From Polyodon spathula (Eukaryota > Chordata > Actinopteri > Acipenseriformes > Polyodontidae): a stretch of DNA of 64,000 nucleotides. Positions 52,901 through 64,000 of the stretch are shown one piece after another; the first letter of the stretch is position 1; every line of letters begins with the position of its first letter. The stretch is taken from NCBI RefSeq assembly GCF_017654505.1, contig NC_054559.1:19160792-19224791 (forward strand), read 5' to 3'. Below the pieces are notes generated by a model. It had not been told where the DNA came from. It worked only from the letters and a program-made list of their open reading frames with translations, and searched no databases. A program made the position numbers and the translations under genes.

Positions 52901-55900
52901 TTTTCCTATTTGATAATAGTCTTGTATATCATTTTCTGGTTACATCATCACAATTTTTTTTTTTAAAGAAGTAGATGTAAGAAATACCACACAGACTATC
53001 ACTGTGCCATTTCTTCCACCCGCTGGGAGCCGAGAGTTGCAGGGGGACAGGTTACTCGTTACGCCCTGGTGTACCAGCTGAACTCGGAGAGAAGCCTTTT
53101 GAGACCGCAGTCCCCGAGATGTGGGGGCTGAAAAATAGAATGTGATATACAGAGATATACAAGAGGTGTTTTAGTTTGATATCAATGTGTTCTTTTAAGA
53201 TACCAGTGCTGTTCGGAGTGAAAGTGACCCGCAGTGTTCCAGAACTGTACGCAGGTTTAACACAAACTGACTCGGACACTCTCACACACACACACACTCG
53301 CAGACACGTAGGGAGAGCCCGACTGCTGCAGTTAAGTCTCGGATCATGATTATATTAGTTAACACAAAAAATAGCTGAGCAGCACCTAAGCTTGTAGCAG
53401 TAGTATTTAAGACCATTAGTAGGAGGCTGTGTGGTCCAGTGTTTAAAGAAACGGGCTTGTAACCAGGAGGTCCCCGGATCAAAACCCAGCTCAGCCACTG
53501 ACTCAGTGTGACCCTCAGCAAGTCACTTGCCCTCCTTGAGCTCAGTCTCTCGGGTGAGACGTTCTTGTAAGTGACTCTGCAGCTGATGCATAGTTCACAC
53601 ACCCTAGTCTCGTATCTTGTAATGCGCTTTGTGATGGTGGTCCACTATGAAAGGTGCTATATAAAAGTGGATTATTATAATTATTAAAGCAGACCCCATG
53701 TTTGCCCTGTATAAGTGATCTGTAAAGTAAGAGTGTACATGTCATTTAGGTGGTTCTAGCTCTTTGAGAAAGTTTGACGGTGTGAATAAAGTGTCTTCCA
53801 AATGGAAAGTGGTTTTAGATTAAAACTTAAAAGAACTCCTGAGTTCCCCGAGAGTTTAATCTTTCCCTGTCAGTTGTTAAAAGTAAATTTACTCACACGG
53901 ATGAACCTTCCACTCTAACGCGAACGTCTGTGTTTTTAAAATTCATCATTTTCCCTTTTTGCTGTAATTATAGTGTGTTAAACTGCATGGTGCCTGTTTG
54001 CCTAACCCCTGTGCAGCAACTGTGAAATTAACTTTCTTCCCCTCCAACACTGCTCCAATCAAAATGACATTCTCTGAAGATCTGCTGTCAAATCTCGAAG
54101 ACTGTTGAGCAATTCTCCGGTGTGCATTGAGGAAATAAAAAAAAAAAAAAAAAAAAAAAATGAACAGGTTCTTTCAAAACTGGAGCCCCCCCCCTTTTTA
54201 TTATTAGATTTCACTGGGGAGGAAAAAAGTGGTTATTCTTGAATGTAACAGTCTTTGCATGCATGTAAGTCCTGTGAAAGTTTATTTACATGCTCTTCAA
54301 TGTAGAATCTGCTTGAGAATAGATAGTCACTCGCATTCAAACCTCCTGTCACACCTCCTGAACTTGCACACTGGAAGGATTTCAAGCTCTGTACACCCCC
54401 TCTCTCATTTTTCTCTGCGTTCGTTCTTTCTCCACGCGTCTTGTTTTACACGTGAAGAGCGCTCACATAGTTCTGGGGCGGGTGAAGATTTGATCAGATT
54501 GTTGTGAAACCGACAGTCCTGGATGCAGCATTCAAGCTCCAGCAACGTGCGTTACTTTTTAAAGTAGTTTGCCTTGCGCCATGTGCAGGAATAAACACAA
54601 ACCCAGCACATCGCTTTGGACTGCTCATTTGACGTCGCTCGGTCATATGATCATGGAGCACTTTGACACCCCAAGTCAATTAATAGAACCCAGAGGCAGA
54701 CCTCTTGTTTTGCTGCCTGTTAAATCACCCAAGTGTTATTCTATGAGGGCTGGCCGTGGAAAAGAAATGGTCTCTACCACTCTAGTTGTGGCTCCACCAC
54801 TGCTGTCAGCACACTTCTTTAATTCCAAACTTGCTCCTCTCTTACTCCTTTGTCTGCCTGAATCATGCAGCTGCAGGGAATGTTCAAAAAAATGTTTTGC
54901 ACCTTATTTCTTGGATCTGAAGGAGGGGACAGGAGAGGAGGCACTTCTTCACCAGCTGATAGCGATAGCACTGTGTAACAAATATATATATATTTTTTGT
55001 TCCTGGGTAGTAAGTGTTATTTCCTAATTGCTTATGCTTCAAAAGTATAGAAAATGGCTATTATTCCCCACAAACTTTGCTTTTGTGACCAGGACAGTGA
55101 TATTTCAAAATATCACTGTTTCCAATGGGAAAACGGGCAAATGTGTCTTTTCTTTCACATAGTCAGAAAAAAACAACATGAATCCAAATTAACATGTATT
55201 TATACTAAAGTAATACAAAAATGACTACAAAAGATTTAGAAGTGAGTAGTTTTTTGAGATTTACGATTATACTGTAAATACTCAGTGATTAAATAACCAA
55301 AGCCAATGAGCGGTCCCTATGTTCTTCTTTACGATCAGCGGGAGTGATAAATCACGTGTGCTTGGAGAGCTTGCAGCACCAAGCTGTTTACGGGTTGGTT
55401 TGCAATGAACAATTGCCACAGATTTATCTGCTTGCTCAGTTTTAAAAAGTTGTATGCAGTGCCATGATGGCTGCTTCAAAATGTCATTCCCTATGTATAC
55501 CCTGACAAGCAGAAAATTGACCAGTCTCCTAATGACTGAGTTTTGTGCTGTGGCTGTAGGCGTTTGGAAATCTGGCAAAGTGATGTATGCAGTGTATTCT
55601 GGAAATAACGACAGAGCTGGCGCAGTTAAATACAGAGGGAATGCAAGTCTACATTCTCACTTCTTGCTGTGGGGGGTTATGATGTAATGTTAAATGGCTC
55701 TTCATATACTGTGCTATATGTCACATGTTGCTGAAAATTGAGAAAGGATAACAGAATGTTTTGCAGTGAGAAATATGTTCTTGCTTGTGTAGTTACCTCT
55801 GCCTGTCATGCAAGTTTGCTTTTCACTCAGCTGGGCTTTCTGTCTCCAGGGGCATCTCGCCCAGCTGTGCTCTCAGTAAATAAGCCTAATTAAAGTCTAT

Positions 55901-58900
55901 ATTACATACAGCAGCTTGCTTGAGATGCTTTGTGGCGCTGCAGTGTGTTTGAGTAGCTCAGTGGTTAGTGCTGGGCTGCAGTGTGGAAGGTGGTGTGTTT
56001 TGAGTAACTCAGTGGTTAGTGCTGGGCTGCAGTGTGGAAGGCAGTGGGTTTGAGTAGCTCAGTGGTTAGAGTGCTGGGCTGCAGTGTGGGAGGCAGTGGG
56101 TTTGAGTAGCTCAGTGGTTAGTGCTGGGCTGCAGTGTGGAAGGCAGTGTGTTTGAGTAGCTCAGTGGTTAGTGCTGGGCTGCAGTGTGGAAGGTGGTGTG
56201 TTTGAGTAGCTCAGTGGTTAGTGCTGGGCTGCAGTGTGGAAGGTGGTGTGTTTGAGTAGCTCAGTGGTTAGTGCTGGGCTGCAGTGTGGAAGAGTTTGTT
56301 TGAGTAGTGCTGGGCTGCAGTGTGGAAGGTGGTGGTTTTGAGTAGCTCAGTGGTTAGTGCTGGGCTGCAGTGTGGAAGGTGGTGTGTTTGAGTAGCTCAG
56401 TGGTTAGTGCTGGGCTGCAGTGTGGAAGGTGGTGTGTTTGAGTAGCTCAGTGGTTAGTGCTGGGCTGCAGTGTGGAAGGTGGTGTGTTTGAGTAGCTCAG
56501 TGGTTAGTGCTGGGCTGCAGTGTGGAAGGTGGTGTGTTTGAGTAGCTCAGTGGTTAGTGCTGGGCTGCAGTGTGGAAGGTTGTGTGTTTGAGTAGCTCAG
56601 TGGTTAGTGCTGGGCTGCAGTGTGGAAGGTGGTGTGCTTGAGTAGCTCAGTGGTTAGTGCTGGGCTGCAGTGTGGAAGGTGGTGTGTTTGAGTAGCTCAG
56701 TGGTTAGTGCTGGGCAGCAGTGTGGAAGGTGGTGTGCTTGAGTAGCTCAGTGGTTAGTGCTGGGCAGCAGTGTGGAAGGTGGTGTGTTTGTGCAGCAATG
56801 AGACCCATTTTGATTTCAGAATGTTCAAGTACAGTTCTTTTTTTGTAACCATGGAGACTAAGGATTGCAGATAGAGAACTCCAACAGCAAGTAGAGACAC
56901 CCATTATTTTAAATGAGATCCGTAACGCTGATGTTTTTGTCCATTCTAACTAATGGCAAAGCTCCTTATGTTTGCAGAGAATATGTAGCGCACATGCGAG
57001 TAAATGGTCTGTTCCACATTACGATACACTGCAAATTAAAATGCTTTGTTTTTATTATTGAGGAATTGTGATCGTAAATGTGAAAAAACTCTAAACCAGA
57101 CCAACCAGAAGAGAAGAAAGAACCAACACAAGAAAAAACAGTCTGCTAAAATTAAATTTCCAAGGGGGTCACGTTAGCAGACCTCTGAATTTTGAGCACT
57201 ACTTTGGATTAAAAGGCCATTCCAGTTACCTCTGGATGAATCTCTTCAGAGTAACCACTTGGCTTGCTTTGCTGCTTGCACGCAATGATAAGAACCAAAT
57301 ATTATTATCTTCCTGCAAGTAAATTTTAAACGTCCTTTAAGATTCAATTAATCTTTAGCTCCACAATTTCCTATTTAAAAAAAAAACAAAAAAAACCCTA
57401 ATTAATCGCAAAAGGACACTGCTCATTTTATACTGGGGGCAAGTAATCAGTTATTACCATAAAAACCCCAGAAATTTAAAATGCAGCACTGTAGATCCTT
57501 CATCTTCATTTGAATGTAAGCAGCTAGTTCCATTTCCTTGTACTATTACACAGAGAAAGTCTGCTGAAGGAAAGCTTTATGGTGTGTTTCATTGTTGTGT
57601 TGACACGAAAAATGTGCTGGTGGCTTTTTTTTTTTTTTTTAAATAAACTGTTATAAACTAATAGGTCAAAGCTAATGATTTTCTAGTTTGCTGGCAGATA
57701 TGCAGTTTTGTAAGCATTCTAGTTTAGCATTTTTCCTTTATAGTAAAGAAATCAATTTCAGTTTGGCAGAGATACTGTATCTTGTTACCCCCATGGTGTA
57801 TTGTGATTCAGTCCAGGTGTCCGTACACACACACGCTTGTCACACTGTATCATGTCTCGCTACAAAAAACCCCCAAAAAATCCAGGAGCTTCAAAAGCTG
57901 AAAAGGGGAATTAAACGGCCACGGAAAAATACCCTGATCATGATCTAGCGTTCGTTCTAGCCTATGCTGAGGTTGAAGGCTACTTATTCACAGCCGCTCT
58001 TATTTAAGTAGTTAAGATATTTTTTTTTCTCGCATTCTTGGTTTACAGTGAGAGTTTCAAGGTTATGCGCTTTGCGGATCATGACCGCGCGCTCTGAATC
58101 TCATTTGCGAGATGATCCTGTGTGGGCTTGTCTGGTTTGCGATGCTGTCAACCACAGTAACGAGTTCAGGCTGGAAGAAATCGGTCTTCCATATCGGAGA
58201 GATGGATGTCAAACCACTACTGCGTACAAATACTCAAACCAAATCAACGCATCGGCCTTTGTTTCCAGATTTGGACTGTAGGCTGCAAACGAAACAGCCC
58301 CTTGTTTCCTATTGATGATAAGATGAGAGCTAATGCTTAGAGATTCCCGTTGCAGAAACATGCCATAACAAGGCTGAAAAAAAAAAAAAAAAAAAAAAAA
58401 CACTTAAATAATTTACTGTACTATAGCAGTTGGAGTTTTGCTGCTAGAAAAGGGGTTTGGAAGGAGAGAGTCGGGCAAATCATTAATACAAGGACTGTCC
58501 AGATTCATTCAAGCTCCAGGTGGATGTTTTTACTTGCTATGTTCATGGCTTGTGGAGTTGGGTATAGATGTGTGGCCGGTACTGGGGTTACAAGGCTATC
58601 TGATGTATTAAGTGCTCTGTGAGCTTGTCAGCAGTGTGTGTTGCTAGCACTGTCTCGGTACCCCTGCTCGCCAGCACTGCCTGGAGCATCTTGACTGAAA
58701 CCAATTCAATTAATTAGTTTCCTTTTCAAGGTTCATCTGCTGCTGATCTATTGAAATGTTTTTTTTGTCTCGACTAAGTAGCCTTGGAACGTAAAAGCTG
58801 TTGCAGTTCACTCCTTCATAGTTCAGCTTCTCGAGTGGACGAATGGGAGTGAGGTTTGGTGAGGGGGGGGGGGGTTACGTTGTAGACACTCTTAAGGGCG

Positions 58901-60851
58901 TGTGCGTAATCACAGTTAAACTGAACGCCTTTTCTTCATCAATGGGGACGTTCTCGATCCTTTCGTGTTCCTTCTACTATTTCTTAGGGAACCGTAATGC
59001 ATGCATTTTATTTGGGTTAGGTTAGTGGAAATCAGATTTTTATTTTGAATTTTCAGCAAGTTTAAGGTTTTTTTTTTGGGGGGGGGGGGTTGTTTTGGTA
59101 TGGGAGCAGTTATTATTATAACTGAGCTGTAACATTATGAGTCTGAATGGCAGGTCCTTGTGGAGATTGAAGAAAGGTTGCTATGCACATTCACTGCCTG
59201 CAGGGAAAGCACAGAAGAGCTGCTGCAATCCCATTAGCAGGGCTGTTGTTTTTCAGCATCCTTATAATTTACTCTATAAAATGTAAGCGTTTTTTGTAAG
59301 TTGTTTGTGTGGAAGTGATTATGTAGGAGCTGATGTGTTCTGGGGCTGATCCTTTCAGTGTTGGATTCTCTCGCTGCTGTTTTGAGATTTGATCCCGTTT
59401 TCTCTTTTATTCTTCTTTGTTTGACAAGGCTGCACCCCATACCGCAGAGCAATGAAACCTGGCAGGCAGTTCGGTCCGTCCCTCGCTCTGTGCAGACTGG
59501 GGGATTGACTCGATCAGCCTATACCCCGCTTGCATATCTCATAACTTGTTTTGTTTTTTAGAGCTTATTGCAGTACCTGGGTATTCAAATGCATTGCATC
59601 GGCCATTTATTTTAAATGCAAATCTTGGCAGAAAAATAAATGGTTGATACAATCTAGGCGGGTTGCCCCCAGTTCTCAGAAAACTATCCAGTTGTGGCTG
59701 AATGCCTGTGCATTTTAGTGCTCTCAAAAGCTTATACAATGGCACTGGCTTCAGTGAGAGAGGGTGCGCCTTGCCGTTAAGCCCTGGGACGTGAAACAAG
59801 GCTAGGTTAGACCAAACTGGTTTTGCAGATTTGTACAGCAGAACAATCCGACAGAAACGTGGAAGGCTGGAGTGTTTTATTACTGGCAGAAAGTACGAGA
59901 TGCTGTAAGATGCGGTGTCCTATTGCCCGAGGCCTTCTCCTGGCACAGTGTCTCGCTCACAGTTCTGCATTGCCAACCTGCCTGGCACCACAAACTTATC
60001 TCCTTTCCACAAACGTGGAGCCACTTCACTGCAAACCCTGACAGACTGCGCCACTTCAGAGCCATTTCATGGTGTTGAGTGTCTTATTAGGCTTTTCATT
60101 AGCTGGAGCATAGCCTAATAAAAACCCTTTTAACTCCACCCACCCACACACACAGAATTGTAACAATTAAAATGGCTATTAATTCCACCCCTCCACCTTT
60201 ACTCATACAACGAAAGTAAATGATTTTGCCCTGTAATCTTCACCTCCTGATTTCAATGAATGGAAAAACCTAAATGGCTTAATGATCCAGCTCTTTGTTA
60301 AAGCTGAACATTTTACTCATTCCCTCGAGAAATCTATCCCGGAGAAGGATGCGTTTTTGATTCTATGAACAAGGCTTTTTGATGTTTCCACTCTGGACTG
60401 ATTCTAAAGCTTATGTAACATTGTAACAGAATGCATTATTTTTAATTGGCTCTACTTTTAGTGCGATTCCTCCTGGCTCGCAAGCATGCTGTACCCTACT
60501 GCTACCCTAATTGCCAGCTCAACATTCGTTAACTAACTGAACTCCATTGAGAGAATTTCAGTGAGTTTCTTCTCACTTCTAATAACGATAATTAAAAAAA
60601 ATAGTTTTGAAGACTGCCTAGCATAGTCATGTATTTATTATTTAATCAGGAAAGTGTCCTTAAGCTATAGAAGGTTCGGGCTGTTGCACTGTGGCAATTC
60701 ATAAACTGAACCTTTCAGATGCCCTCCGGCTATATTTGTTGTATACTCCTGGAAAAATTATTTCTGAAAAGAAGCTGTAAAATATTGACTTTTTTTTTCA
60801 GGTATGCAGTACCACCAGAGCATGGCAAGAGACTGGAGCGCTTGGCAAAAG
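37906..60851 (+). CDS. kdm4b: Lysine demethylase 4B, N-terminal part (runs off the right edge)
   Basis: Nuclear Fe(II)/2-oxoglutarate demethylase of H3K9me3/me2 (and H3K36). Coding exons seen: 45791-45937, 46425-46600, 47622-47736, 48606-48799, 60802-60851, with a possible extra first exon at 37906-37933. From the ATG at 45791 this gives 227 residues, phase consistent across all junctions. JmjN is at about 14-58 ([14 protein letters not shown]). The JmjC domain starts near 145 and contains the first iron ligands His191 and Glu193 in WHTEDMD. The third ligand and the PHD and Tudor domains lie beyond the window. The start MGSE...[11 protein letters not shown] matches KDM4B best; KDM4A/C remain possible, but the uhrf1-fem1a neighbourhood supports KDM4B. 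Intron 1 is 7.9 kb if 37906 is used, and the intron after 48799 is 12.0 kb. Confidence 0.9.
37979..38010. repeat. (CAAA)n microsatellite
   Basis: About seven CAAA units just after the predicted first-exon donor of kdm4b. Confidence 0.9.
43260..43285. repeat. (TCC)n microsatellite
   Basis: About 26 bp of uninterrupted TCC triplets. Confidence 0.92.
46664..46830 (+). repeat. Dispersed repeat family copy C
   Basis: In the kdm4b intron after the second main coding exon, starting only 63 bases past its donor. It shares GGGCTTCCCAACCC, CTGGTTTTCATTC, GCTCTCAGTT and TTAATTGTTC, in that order, with copies A and B. Confidence 0.8.
48122..48135 (-). promoter_or_regulatory. CTCF-like motif, full match
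   Basis: The reverse complement reads CCACTAGGTGGCAG and matches the core CCASYAGRKGGCRS at all 14 positions. It lies in the kdm4b intron between the exons ending 47736 and starting 48606. Confidence 0.5.
48545..48558 (-). promoter_or_regulatory. CTCF-like motif
   Basis: The reverse complement CCACTAGAGGCCGC matches the core at 13 of 14 positions. It is 47 bases upstream of a kdm4b coding exon and has the same orientation as the motif at 48122. Confidence 0.4.
51813..51826 (+). promoter_or_regulatory. CTCF-like motif
   Basis: CCAGCAGGTGGCAA matches the core CCASYAGRKGGCRS at 13 of 14 positions, plus-strand orientation, inside the 12-kb kdm4b intron. Confidence 0.4.
52003..52150 (+). mobile_element. 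tRNA-derived SINE-like fragment
   Basis: A perfect Pol III B box GGTTCGAATCC at 52065-52075 follows an A-box-like TGGCGCATCCAGT at about 52008-52020. The 3' part (GGTGCACAATTGGCAGAGTG) is not tRNA-like. The acceptor stem does not pair, so it is not a functional tRNA gene. Confidence 0.6.
53421..53688 (+). mobile_element. tRNA-derived SINE with LINE-like tail
   Basis: The 5' end resembles a tRNA: A box around TGTGGTCCAGTG, then a B-box-like GGATCAAAACCC. The central body is unrelated to tRNA. The 3' end reads GCGCTTTGTGATGG...AAAGGTGCTATATAAAAG followed by ATT repeats, a tail shared by many fish SINEs and L2/CR1-type LINEs. Full length is about 268 bp. Confidence 0.75.
54130..54160. repeat. 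Poly-A tract
   Basis: Long A run (approximately 54138-54160) in the kdm4b 12-kb intron. Confidence 0.85.
55939..56790 (+). repeat. 17-copy, ~50-bp tandem repeat built from a tRNA-like sequence
   Basis: The unit TTTGAGTAGCTCAGTGGTTA continues GTGCTGGGCTGCAGTGTGGA and then AGGTGGTGTG, 50 bp in all. I count 17 units; one is shortened (near 56299). All but that shortened one (and, partly, the 55999 unit) carry TAGCTCAGTGG, a full match to the Pol III A box. The unit starting at 56049 keeps more tRNA-like spacing (GGTTAGAGTGC). GGGTTTGAGTAG at unit joins looks like a degraded B box. Late copies differ by single bases (GGGCAGCAG), and copies near the middle are almost identical, so recent amplification is likely. 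Confidence 0.95.
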
Positions 60852-62477
60852 GTAATCTTTCATTTCCTGTTGAATTTCCTTAATCTAGTGGGTGAACCAA
60901 TATGCAAATTTGTACCATGCAAATATGTACTAAATATAGGCTTGTACCCTTTGAACAGAGACTAACAAAAATGTTATGCGACTGCAGAACATGGCGATCA
61001 AACATAATTGTTTATGCTTCTCTCTAATCTGTGTAAGTATGCGCTGGCATGTGTATGTGTGCGCATGCTCATTATATTTGTATAATGTAGTAGTTAAGTT
61101 TTAACGCCTGTCTTACTGATGTAGCGGTTAACCAACGTGTGCTTGGAATTCAGACTGTAAAAAAAAAAAAAAAAAAAAAAAAACAGCTTTCACAAAATCC
61201 TGCTTTGGAAATTCAATAACCGCTGAACAAGACTCCCTTTTATTGGCGTTCTCTCATCAGACAAGTAAATGAAGATGATTTGCTGTCACCCATCCACTGG
61301 ATTGGTATCGACAAAGAGAAATAAAAAATTGAAAAGTTATTTAATGGTGTTGCCCGTCATTTTTATTTGTTATTCAATACTTGATTTTATACAGTGTTTA
61401 AAAAAAAAAAAAAAAGAATTATTAGGTAGTTTGTTTGTAGGTAGTAGTTATTAGGTATTGATCTACCTTATTACACCAGCTGCTGTATTGGCAGATCATA
61501 GCGTTATGGTATTATCTGCATCACTGGTGATGTGTAGCCAAGCCGGGGAACAGGAAGATCTTCTAGCTCTCCGGAGACGCACTTAAACATTAAATCCTAC
61601 TGTTGCTGACCTAATGATCTGTAACAGTGCTGCGCAACCTTTGTGAAACTCAGGGCTGACTTGGCGACCTTTCTAAAACCCGGAGAATACTTACAAAGCC
61701 AGCACCGTCGCAGTGCAAATCTTACGAGCTTGAGGATTTTATCGTAGTTGCAAGGCATGCATATTGCCTTTAGCACGCTGGTTTCGAAGGAAATCCAGGA
61801 AGCTGAACGCCAGGAAGCTGAACGCCGGGAAACGAACGGTGATCCACGTGGGATGAAGAGCCTGCTGTCTGTGCCCCTGTAGTGCTTGGCTTAGACTGTC
61901 ACTCCAGTCCCGCAGGCAGTGGGAGTGGCCTTCATTGCTTTACATTGTGTCATTCAACCTGATGACTGCAGCACACAGGTTACTGTTCTTAAATGCCTCT
62001 GCTGGTGTTTTCTGTAAGAAGAAACCTTTCTCCTTTTTATTATAACTCCATGTTTGTCTCCTTTGGTCTCCTTTTCTTTACTTGGTAATTTGATAGCTTT
62101 TACTGTAATGTAGTATAAATTTAAATGAATATTTGCACATCCAAAAACTCTTTTCCCAGCACTAACTGTTTTATATGCATTGCATGTTACACCAAACTCA
62201 AGACCAGTGCAATAAACATGTGCAGTATACATAAAGTAAATAACTTAATTTCAAATATGTGAAAAACTATAAAATAGGCAAGCAGGGGGGAAATGTCTGT
62301 AAACTATTTTTAACACTACGTGTTCTTGAAACTGTGCAAATAAGATTGTCTTCCTGCAACCTTGCAACGCAGCTGTATAATAAATTAGACTGTTTACTGT
62401 TTTAAATGTGGCTCGGGTTTTATTACATTTTTGTGGTCGTCCTTTTAATCTTTAATGAAGCGCAGTCGCCCCCAAGG

Positions 62478-62512
62478 GGGGAGAGAGAGAGGAGAGAGAG
62501 AGAGAGAGAGAG
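62478..62512. repeat. (GA)n microsatellite
   Basis: Purine-only GA tract of about 33 bp with one GGA interruption. Confidence 0.9.
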
Positions 62513-63879
62513 ATGCAGAGGCAGGCACCCACAAGGTTGCTGTTTTCAAGTGGTGCCAGGTGATTTATCTTGGCATGCCAGTGTGGTTGTGCACTGACCC
62601 GTACCGGTCAGCCGCCTGGCACTTCGTTCGATCAGTTTAGGATCCTCACTGATGACACCCCACTATAATGGGATGTGAGGGAGGCTGGATGGGAGAGCGC
62701 GTCTGTGTTTAGCCTCTGCCTGACTGCATCACCAGCCTGTCAGGTGGTTGCCAGGATTTCAAAGCCTGTCCCTTTTGATACCGTCTGAATTTTCCTAACT
62801 AATTATCTGTTTTGTTAACCCAAGATGTGGGCTGTCAAATAAACATTTGGCAATTTGCATTGCAAACGTATGATTTCAGAGGGCATATCAGTTAGTAGCG
62901 CTCCCCCCTCACTGCACCAGTAGTGGTACATTTATTTCATACAACCTCATTCACAAATTCAGACTGGTTTGCAGGCTTGCTCAAAACCAAAAAAGTACAT
63001 GCATTGTGGTAAGACGTTTCCTTGAGCTTGAAACCTGGTCATCTCTTCAGCTAAAACTCCCTTCGGGGAATGTTGTGAGGGTCCCTGAGATGCTGGAAAA
63101 ACAAAATATACCTTGCTGGGTTATACCAAGGGGAATTTCAGCTAATGTTAACCTTGGCTGTACTTCGTCATATACCACTATTACAGTGCTAATGATTACT
63201 TGCAGTGGAGCTGTCCCATGCGGTCCCAGGCAGCAGCACTGGTAATTGATGTTCCAGTGGCTTTACGAGCTGGTTCTTGGATACAGTGCCCTTGATTGCT
63301 CTGTTTTGGCAGAGGCGCTTGCTCTGCAAAACGTCTACATGCATATTAATGAGGTTTTTAAGACTTCCTCTTTCCCCAACATGTATAAGTGGTCACTTTC
63401 GTATTATTAATGAGTCTCTGTTAACTGCATTCTTCCGCAGCAGCCCTCTGTGCATTGTAGAAAAGACAACCTTGTTGACAGTTCATTTTCTTTACAGTGT
63501 AGGGGTGCAAGCTTTCTACCAACCCCCCCACCTTGCACAAATCTGCTTTATTTTTGTATTGCAGAAATATAATATTAGATATCTCATTTTCAAACACTGT
63601 TAAACTTTTCTTATTCTCCAAAAGGATATTTAACACTGCCCCTAGGTCCCCTTTTTAAAAACCAAACCATTTAAAAGTTATTCCCTACGAGCAAAAGTTT
63701 TCAATACGTTCAAAGCAATAGCAAAAAAAAAAAAAGGTTCTTGCCCAATTGACAAGGCGATGGCAAAAAACATTTGCATTTGTAAGCCAAAGTGTCATGA
63801 CTTTTCTCATTTTAAATGGTTTTTATATAAAAAGCAGGTGATTTCAGGCGGATTCCATTTCGTTTTTAGCACTTGGACA

Positions 63880-63906
63880 GAGAGAGAGAGAGAGAGAGAA
63901 AGAGAA
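63880..63906. repeat. (GA)n microsatellite
   Basis: GA tract of about 25 bp with AAA-type interruptions near its right end. Confidence 0.85.
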
Positions 63907-64000
63907 AGCAGGGAAGCATTTAAAACTGAACATTTTGAGGAATGCAGCAGTATTCTACACATACACTGTTCGACCTGCGCACTGTGAAATATGAAATGCC

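Larger units (their letters stand above)
48800..60801 (+). other. kdm4b 12-kb intron
   Basis: Bounded by a TG|GTGAGC donor and a TTTCAG acceptor that restores Trp-Tyr-Ala. No exon of another gene was recognised on either strand. It holds two tRNA-derived SINE-like units (52003, 53421), the 17-copy tandem repeat (55939-56790), A runs near 54139, 50656 and 58379, and a CTCF-like motif (51813). The rest is unremarkable AT-rich sequence. Confidence 0.7.
60852..64000 (+). other. kdm4b intron continuing beyond the window
   Basis: It starts at the G|GTAATC donor after residue Lys227. No next exon (expected to begin with Phe-Phe-Pro-Gly) was found before 64000. It contains A runs at 61159-61183 and 61399-61415 and GA microsatellites near 62478-62512 and 63880-63906. 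Confidence 0.65.

Noticed and set aside
54569..55027. 152-residue frame in the 12-kb kdm4b intron
   Set aside because: Mixed composition without a domain, ending in an AT microsatellite; no supporting splice sites.
55939..56790. CRISPR-like periodic repeat array
   Set aside because: There are no unique spacers; the whole 50-bp unit repeats. The setting is a vertebrate intron. It is a minisatellite.

Overview
The window is vertebrate nuclear DNA. It has spliced genes with GT-AG introns, long AT-rich introns, many dinucleotide microsatellites, tRNA-derived SINE-like units and fold-back elements. The five protein-coding genes and the repeats fit a ray-finned fish, more likely a non-teleost lineage (sturgeon, paddlefish, gar or bowfin grade) than a typical teleost. 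That placement is inference and not certain.

Layout: (1) 1-7.9 kb is gene-free and rich in microsatellites. (2) A five-exon cysteine dioxygenase gene (cdo1-like, + strand) runs from 7886 to 12005. (3) fem1a is an intronless + strand reading frame at 14082-15932 with a promoter carrying three ZNF143-like motifs. (4) 16.3-21.6 kb is gene-free and holds a fold-back element. (5) ticam1 (TRIF) is on the - strand at 21872-24109, with a probable 5' non-coding exon near 24.8-25.05 kb. (6) uhrf1 (+ strand) has 16 coding exons from 29654 to 35333 behind a cell-cycle-type promoter. (7) kdm4b (+ strand) begins near 37.9 kb. Its first main coding exons lie at 45791-48799, a further exon at 60802-60851, and the gene runs off the right edge.

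Biologically, FEM1A is a CUL2 ubiquitin-ligase substrate receptor. TICAM1 is the TLR3 adaptor. UHRF1 reads H3K9me and hemimethylated DNA and has a RING E3 domain. KDM4B removes H3K9 methylation. CDO1 oxidises cysteine to cysteine sulfinate. From memory, human FEM1A-TICAM1-UHRF1-KDM4B lie on 19p13.3, CDO1-FEM1C-TICAM2 on 5q22 and UHRF2-KDM4C on 9p24. The window therefore joins gene neighbours that mammals keep on separate paralogous segments.

I saw no sign of a bacterial-type system, a virus or a CRISPR array. The most unusual non-coding structures are a 17-copy, about 50-bp tandem repeat in which nearly every unit carries a consensus Pol III A box (55939-56790), a 42-bp-arm hairpin (7184-7273), a nested fold-back element (19559-19810), and upstream reading frames overlapping the start codons of both fem1a and ticam1.
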